Source: Oscillospiraceae bacterium (GTDB lineage Bacteria; Bacillota_A; Clostridia; Oscillospirales; Oscillospiraceae). Taken from it: a DNA stretch of 46,550 nucleotides. Below are positions 42,382 to 46,550 of this stretch, piece by piece. The DNA is taken from contig JAFVPA010000051.1 of assembly GCA_017505505.1 (NCBI GenBank), forward strand, positions 1 through 46,550, read 5' to 3'. The translations under genes and the position numbers were made by a program. Below the pieces are notes generated by a model that made no database searches, had not been told where the DNA came from, and saw nothing but the letters and a program-made list of their open reading frames with translations. Position 1 is the first letter of the stretch. Every line of letters starts with the position of its first letter.

Positions 42382-42831
42382 ATGCGCAACATTGAATTAA
42401 CAAGAATTGATGAAAAAAACTTTATTCAAGCATTTAACTTAACGTTATCCAAAGAACAGGAACAATTTGTTTCGGATCCAATCAGAAGTCTGGCGCAGGC
42501 ATATGTATATTATAACCAATGCATTCCTTTTGGAATATTCCATGACAATACAATGATTGGCTACATGATGGTAATATATGATTATGAACTGGCTGAGTAT
42601 AACATCTGGCATATGATGATTGACACTGCATATCAGCGTCAAGGATTTGGAGAACTTGCTTTACTAAAATGTCTGGATTATATCGCATCCAAACCATTTG
42701 GTCCATCTAACAAAGTAGTTTTAACTTGTAATAAAGATAACGCCACCGCACTGCGTCTATATCATAAATTAGGTTTTAAAGAAACCGGAAATGAAGACGA
42801 GGATGAAATTGAGCTTGCTTTGCTGCTGTAA
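42382..42831 (+). CDS. GNAT family N-acetyltransferase
   Basis: The 149-residue protein has the GNAT fold. IGYMMVIYDYELAEYNIWHMMIDTAYQRQGFGELALLKCLDYIAS holds motif A, with QRQGFG as the acetyl-CoA pyrophosphate loop. LTCNKDNATALRLYHKLGFKETG is the C-terminal motif with the Asn and Tyr typical of spermidine/aminoglycoside-type acetyltransferases. It resembles BltD-like spermidine acetyltransferases, but the substrate is not certain. The ATG at 42382 has AGGAGG just upstream; an alternative start at 42352 adds ten residues. Its A/T-rich codons (ATA, TTA, AGA) differ from neighbours and suggest acquisition. Confidence 0.85.
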   Translation: MRNIELTRIDEKNFIQAFNLTLSKEQEQFVSDPIRSLAQAYVYYNQCIPFGIFHDNTMIGYMMVIYDYELAEYNIWHMMIDTAYQRQGFGELALLKCLDYIASKPFGPSNKVVLTCNKDNATALRLYHKLGFKETGNEDEDEIELALLL

Positions 42832-42897
42832 AGTTTGGTAGATTCCAATCTGTCAAAGCAAGGGCGTATTCCTGTACATATCCTGCATATATCCTAA

Positions 42898-42932
42898 AAG
42901 CCCGGCCTATGTTTCGTACATAGGCCGGGCTT
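42898..42932. terminator. Bidirectional terminator after the GNAT gene
   Basis: A 15-bp perfect stem (aagcccggcctatgt and its complement, loop ttcgt at 42913-42917) followed by ATTGTTTTAT on plus and TTTTAGG on minus. Confidence 0.88.
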
Positions 42933-42963
42933 ATTGTTTTATGAGGGTCTACAAACTCCCGGA

Positions 42964-43908
42964 TCAGAAAGTACAGTAATCCGGCATGGCAGGTTCTGCA
43001 CCCTTGTCCACCCGGATGGCAGTGAGGACGGGGCCGATGTCGCCCTTGTAGAGCTTGTGCTTCTCAGCGGTGACCTTGGCTGTCACCATGACCCAGCTTC
43101 TGGATTCCAGCTCCTGAGGCTTGTCGTAACGGCAGGGAATACCGCAGAACTGGATATCGTCCACGCAGCAGGTCATAACAAACCGTCCGGGGGCAAACAT
43201 GCCATTCTTATCCCGGCGGAGCATGGCCACCTGTGCCTTGAAGCAGACGGTCTTTCCATCGTACTTTTCCGGCTCCTCGGTGCAATCCCGATACCACAGG
43301 GCATAGTCATCGTCATTGATACAAATTACGGGAGCATTGATATCAAAGGGCAGCGGGTCCTCTATGTCATCAAACTCCGTTGTGCCATCGGTATAGTCGT
43401 AAAGAATATCGATTCGGCGGGAAGCAGCCCGGGCCAGCTTATGGAAAGGCATGATATCCGCGCCCTTTTCCAGGCGGTTAAAGACCACCATCTGGGCACC
43501 CACCAGCTTGTCCATGACCAGGTTGCGCATATTGGCGTTATACTGCATGATGGTGGTGGAGTCAGCAAACATGACCTCCTGGGCAACCACCCAGCTTTCC
43601 GGGAACTTCATATACAGGTCACCCACCTGCTGCATACCGTTCAGCTCTGCCACAACACGCTCAGCCTTGTACTTTTTCTGCAAAGCGGCCAGCTGTTTGG
43701 TGGTCACAGTCTGCTGGTCCAGGACCTCGATATAGACATTCTTGTGGGGATAGGTAGAAAGATCATACTCTTCCTCTCCCTCTTCGAACAGCAGCACCAG
43801 CGTCCGCTCGCCTGCGTTGAAGCGCTCGTCCTCAAAGGTCTCCTGGATAAATTTGGTTTTTCCGGAGTCCAGGAATCCGGTGAAAGAATAAACAGGGATC
43901 TGCTGCAT
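42964..43908 (-). CDS. CobW-like G3E GTPase fused to a TIGR03943/DUF1980-like C-terminal domain
   Basis: The 314 residues split in two. The N-terminal ~190 hold a P-loop, FTGFLDSGKTKF (residues 9-20), and later VVFNRLEKGADI, the NK(x)D-like position but with NRLE. The C-terminal ~110 contain GKTVCFKAQVAMLRRDKNGMFAPGRFVMTCCVDDIQFCGIPC, closely like YcgQ/TIGR03943 proteins (RFVMTCCVAD). In bacilli ycgQ sits beside a CobW gene in zinc-responsive loci; here the two are one chain. A role in metal (probably zinc) allocation is inferred. It follows the His-rich CobW gene by 3 bases. Confidence 0.8.
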   Translation of the reverse strand: MQQIPVYSFTGFLDSGKTKFIQETFEDERFNAGERTLVLLFEEGEEEYDLSTYPHKNVYIEVLDQQTVTTKQLAALQKKYKAERVVAELNGMQQVGDLYMKFPESWVVAQEVMFADSTTIMQYNANMRNLVMDKLVGAQMVVFNRLEKGADIMPFHKLARAASRRIDILYDYTDGTTEFDDIEDPLPFDINAPVICINDDDYALWYRDCTEEPEKYDGKTVCFKAQVAMLRRDKNGMFAPGRFVMTCCVDDIQFCGIPCRYDKPQELESRSWVMVTAKVTAEKHKLYKGDIGPVLTAIRVDKGAEPAMPDYCTF

Positions 43909-43911
43909 ATC

Positions 43912-45198
43912 TTACACCCCAAAGAGCTGGGCCACGCCCTTTTCGTCCAGCTTGGAACCGATGACACACAGCTTGCCAGTGATATCGGCGCAGCCGGTGC
44001 GGACATTGTATTCTTCGGGAACATAGTCAAAATGAATCCAGGTGCCATCGGTGGCCATCAGAATACCCTTGGCGCGCAGGACCATACCATACAGGCCGCT
44101 GTCCAGCTGCTTCAGTGCCAGTTCAACCTGATTCCGGTCAAACTTCTTGGCAGTTTCTACTCCCCAGGAGGTAAAGACCTCATCGGCGTGGTGATGATGG
44201 TGGTCATGGTCATGGCAGCCGCAGGTGCAGTGCTCGTCATGCTCATGATGATGGTGATGCTCGTGGTCATGGTCATGACCGCAGCAGCATTCCTCGTCAT
44301 GGTCATGATGGTGGTGATGCTCATGGTCATGGTGATGGCCGCAGCACTCGCCTTCCTCATGATGGTGATGATGTTCGTGGTGGTCGTGATGATGGGCGCA
44401 ATGCTCCTCATCCACATGACCGTGGTGATGTTCATGGCAATCCTCATCACCATGATGGTGGCCACAGCACTCCCCTTCTTCGTGGTGATGGTGATGCTCA
44501 TGATCATGGTCGTGGCAACCGCAGGTGCAGTGCTCGTCATGCTCGTGATGATGGTGATGGTGTTCATGCTCTTCCTGTAGTTTGGCCAGCTCCGCAGCCA
44601 GGGTAGCCTTACCCTCCATGGCGTGCAGCAGCTGCTCGCCGGTCAGATCGCCCCAGGGGGTGGTAACGATGGTAGCAGCAGCATTGTGCTCCCGCAGCAG
44701 TTCCACGGCGGCATCCAGCTTTTTCTGGGGAATAGAATCAGTGCGGGACAGGATGATGGTGGAGGCAGTCTCGATCTGATTGTTATAGAACTCACCGAAG
44801 TTCTTCATATAGACCTTGACCTTGCCTGCATCAGCAACAGCCACGGTATAACCCAGAGTAACCTCCTCATTGGTCACCTTGTTGACCGCGCCGATCACAT
44901 CGGACAGCTTGCCCACGCCGGAGGGCTCGATGAGGATACGGTCAGGATGGTACTGCTCGATGACCTGAGTCAGCGCCTTTCCGAAATCACCCACCAAAGA
45001 GCAGCAGATACAGCCGGAGTTCATCTCTGTAATGTTGATACCGGCCTCCTGCAGGAAACCGCCGTCAATGCCGATCTCGCCGAATTCGTTCTCGATGAGG
45101 ACCAGCTTCTGGCCAGCGTAGGCCTCCTGGATCATCTTCTTGATCAGCGTGGTCTTGCCTGCACCCAGGAAGCCACTGTAAATATCAATTTTGGTCAT
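43912..45198 (-). CDS. CobW/COG0523 family metal chaperone GTPase with long His/Cys-rich tract
   Basis: The 428-residue G3E GTPase has Walker A GFLGAGKTT at 9-17, LIENEFGEIGID, and the diagnostic metal site GCICC at 62-66. RILIEPSGVGKLSDVI follows the G domain motifs. Between the GTPase and the C-terminal CobW domain (KLCVIGSKLDEKGVAQLFGV end) is a tract at about 207-338 with some sixty His and about fifteen Cys in repeats such as EHCTCGCHDHDH and EEGECCGHHH. The family delivers zinc or cobalt to client proteins. The tract would buffer many metal ions. It heads a two-gene unit with the fused GTPase. Confidence 0.92.
   Translation of the reverse strand: MTKIDIYSGFLGAGKTTLIKKMIQEAYAGQKLVLIENEFGEIGIDGGFLQEAGINITEMNSGCICCSLVGDFGKALTQVIEQYHPDRILIEPSGVGKLSDVIGAVNKVTNEEVTLGYTVAVADAGKVKVYMKNFGEFYNNQIETASTIILSRTDSIPQKKLDAAVELLREHNAAATIVTTPWGDLTGEQLLHAMEGKATLAAELAKLQEEHEHHHHHHEHDEHCTCGCHDHDHEHHHHHEEGECCGHHHGDEDCHEHHHGHVDEEHCAHHHDHHEHHHHHEEGECCGHHHDHEHHHHHDHDEECCCGHDHDHEHHHHHEHDEHCTCGCHDHDHHHHHADEVFTSWGVETAKKFDRNQVELALKQLDSGLYGMVLRAKGILMATDGTWIHFDYVPEEYNVRTGCADITGKLCVIGSKLDEKGVAQLFGV
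44186..44577 (-). repeat. Internal coding repeats of the His/Cys-rich tract
   Basis: The segments at 44221-44250 and 44521-44550 match at 29 of 30 bases and lie exactly 300 bases (100 codons) apart, both encoding EHDEHCTCGC. A second pair encodes EEGECCGHHH. The rest is CAT/CAC-rich, so slippage or unequal recombination can change its length. Confidence 0.8.
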
Positions 45199-45264
45199 AG
45201 TCGTCTTTTTCCTTCCAAAAGTTAGATTTTTGTATGTTATTTATATTTCTCTTTTTTATGTTGT

Positions 45265-45359
45265 AAGTCTACATATCCATACGCATTCACAAAAAAGCAA
45301 AGAATATGTAACGTCTTATGTTCTCCTATCCTCTTTTTTCACACCGTACAAAAGTCTAC
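45265..45359. repeat. Direct repeats AAGTCTAC in the cobW-integrase spacer
   Basis: AAGTCTAC occurs at 45265-45272 and 45352-45359, within a 280-base AT-rich spacer that otherwise holds no gene. They could be arm-type integrase sites or chance copies. Confidence 0.35.
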
Positions 45360-45381
45360 GTTTTCATTCAAAAATATTCCC

Positions 45382-45414
45382 TACACCATTGACATTTTGT
45401 GTACAAATGGTGTA
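45382..45414. other. Candidate attachment-site core (inverted repeat) next to the integrase
   Basis: Perfect 9-base inverted arms TACACCATT (45382-45390) and AATGGTGTA (45406-45414) flank a 15-base spacer. It lies 69 bases beyond the integrase stop, where attachment sites of Tn916-like elements are usually found. A TTGACA also lies across its left arm, so an operator/promoter is an alternative. Confidence 0.4.
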
Positions 45415-45482
45415 AGTGGGGTTTTGGGTTTTTCGTCATGCTTTCGGAAAACCGCCACGTGGTATGATAACACACCTGTGAA

Positions 45483-46550
45483 CTAATTGCAACGTTTTTC
45501 CAGCAATTCCATGCTTTCATAGACCTTATCCATCACATTGTCCGTGTAAATGTTCAGCGTTGTTCTGGCATCGGAATGGCCCATCAGATACTGGGCAGAC
45601 TTCACATCCATATCGGAAGAGACGCATTTGGTACAGAAAGTATGTCTCAGGACATGGGGTGTGCACCGATTGATCTTCACTGCACTCACTTCATTGTAGT
45701 GGACCATCAGTTTCCGCACGACATCTGCATATTCAGAATGCGTTCTGGGCCTGCCGTTCCGGGTCACGGAGAGAAATCCCACATAGCCATCAATCATCAC
45801 ATCCAGCTTAATCTCATTTCGCTTTCGGATCAGATTCATGGCACTCTGCCGAACCTCCTGGGTCATGGGAATATCCCGGACACCATTCTCGGACTTGGGT
45901 TTGGTAATGGTGAGCCTTCCTACCAGTCTGACGATCTGCTTGTCCACATGGATCACATTTCTGGCAAAGTCAATATCCTGGATGGTCAGCGCTGCAAATT
46001 CGCTGATCCGCATTCCAGTGCCTGCAAGGATCACAAACATATCCAGGTGTCTCTTGCCGATGGTATCTTCCCGCAGAAACTTCCAAAGGCTCTCCTGCTG
46101 GATCTGGGTCAGGGCATGTACTTTGGGGGTGTCATCATCAATAATGGTTTTGATTGGAAATGCACAGGGGTTTCGCATCAGTGCATTGTCCTCACAGGCC
46201 ATCTGAAATGCCATTTTCAGAAGCGTATGGACAGAATTGATCGTTCCAAAGGCTTTCCCTTCATCATGGAGCTGAATCAGAAACTGCTTGCAGTCTGCTA
46301 TCCGGATTCGGTTGATGGGCATATTATAAAGTTTGCTGGATTTGATCAGACACAGATAACGCATCATGGTTTCCCGGGTGGAATCCCGCCACTTACGTTT
46401 CAAAGAAAAAGCACGATCCAGAGCATCGCACAACGGTGCACAGCCGTCAAAGAAACTGACACCCTCGTCCAGCTGCTTCTGAATTTCCTTTTCTTTTTTG
46501 CGCAGTTCATTCAGATCCCGGTCATAAATGGTTTGACGTTTTCCACTGAT
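45483..46550 (-). CDS. Tyrosine recombinase/integrase (Tn916 type), N-terminus beyond the window
   Basis: The frame is open to the window edge (355 codons seen). The visible N-terminal part ISGKRQTIYDRDLNELRKKEKEIQ is typical of the arm-type DNA-binding region in Tn916-family integrases. The SAM-like core-binding domain and the catalytic domain follow. The catalytic residues are present: R in GTGMRISEFAALT, K in TITKPKSENG, HxxR in TPHVLRHTFCT, H in MGHSDART, and the nucleophile Y in LNIYTDNV. It probably catalyses excision and integration of an element extending to the right, with its 3' end facing the predicted left attachment site. Confidence 0.9.
   Translation of the reverse strand: MSGKRQTIYDRDLNELRKKEKEIQKQLDEGVSFFDGCAPLCDALDRAFSLKRKWRDSTRETMMRYLCLIKSSKLYNMPINRIRIADCKQFLIQLHDEGKAFGTINSVHTLLKMAFQMACEDNALMRNPCAFPIKTIIDDDTPKVHALTQIQQESLWKFLREDTIGKRHLDMFVILAGTGMRISEFAALTIQDIDFARNVIHVDKQIVRLVGRLTITKPKSENGVRDIPMTQEVRQSAMNLIRKRNEIKLDVMIDGYVGFLSVTRNGRPRTHSEYADVVRKLMVHYNEVSAVKINRCTPHVLRHTFCTKCVSSDMDVKSAQYLMGHSDARTTLNIYTDNVMDKVYESMELLEKRCN

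Noticed and set aside
42934..44580. Long plus-strand open frame (548 codons) opposite the CobW genes
   Set aside because: It is antisense to two well-supported CobW-type genes; its low-complexity M/V/T-rich end is the mirror of the His-rich tract, and it has no ribosome binding site.
43912..45198. CRISPR-like array suggested by regular repeats in 44180-44580
   Set aside because: The repeats are His/Cys codons inside one continuous reading frame, without unique spacers of constant size.

Overview
The window looks like chromosomal DNA of an anaerobic, endospore-forming, mid-GC Gram-positive bacterium, most likely of the class Clostridia (an Oscillospiraceae-like gut lineage; the family is inference). 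Pointers are the Gram-positive replicative polymerase PolC, the sporulation pair spoIIGA-sigE, a Rex repressor, an NrdG activase for anaerobic ribonucleotide reduction, strong AGGAGG-type ribosome binding sites and repeated use of TTG starts (blaI, pyrH, uppS, spoIIGA). No rRNA, tRNA or CRISPR array was seen.

Layout. 1-6.1 kb: the end of a PfkB sugar kinase, a grpB/DUF2974 pair, a BlaI repressor with a very large BlaR1-type M56 sensor protease behind a twin-operator promoter, and an HD phosphohydrolase. 6.2-11.4 kb (minus strand): a Na/Pi cotransporter, then PAP2 phosphatase-nrdG-dut, then an AI-2E family permease. 11.5-17.2 kb (plus): a TIGR04255 protein, a small membrane protein, a YugP-type zinc protease and a SpoT-like HD hydrolase; then AbrB regulator-methionine gamma-lyase family enzyme-EamA transporter; then a TraX-like membrane protein. 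17.2-20.2 kb (minus): two tiny Cys-rich membrane proteins and feoA with iron-box-like operators but no feoB, then a GIY-YIG protein, a membrane protein and pncB. 20.3-23.4 kb: a hotdog thioesterase and a small unknown protein (plus), uridine phosphorylase and an AGCS amino-acid/Na+ symporter (minus).

23.6-34.5 kb (minus) is the conserved pyrH-frr-uppS-cdsA-dxr-rseP-ispG-polC block. It joins UMP kinase, ribosome recycling, undecaprenyl diphosphate, CDP-diacylglycerol and MEP-pathway synthesis, site-2 proteolysis and DNA polymerase. glnS runs divergently from it. 36.5-38.2 kb: a DUF975 membrane protein and a TPR protein (plus). 38.2-42.0 kb (minus): rex, then spoIIGA-sigE, then rarA-DUF951. 42.0-42.9 kb is an AT-rich insert with a leader-peptide-like ORF and a GNAT acetyltransferase. 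42.9-45.2 kb (minus) holds two CobW-type metal GTPases, one with a long His/Cys-rich tract and one fused to a TIGR03943-like domain. The right edge carries a Tn916-type tyrosine integrase, suggesting the end of an integrative element.

A family of short GTAGGG...CCCTAC palindromes is scattered through the intergenic spaces, and one larger AT-rich folded repeat sits between frr and uppS. No intergenic gap exceeds 300 bases. The more interesting signals are the feoB-less iron-box locus, stop codons that double as -35 hexamers, the leader-GNAT insert, the His-rich and fused CobW pair, and the palindrome family.
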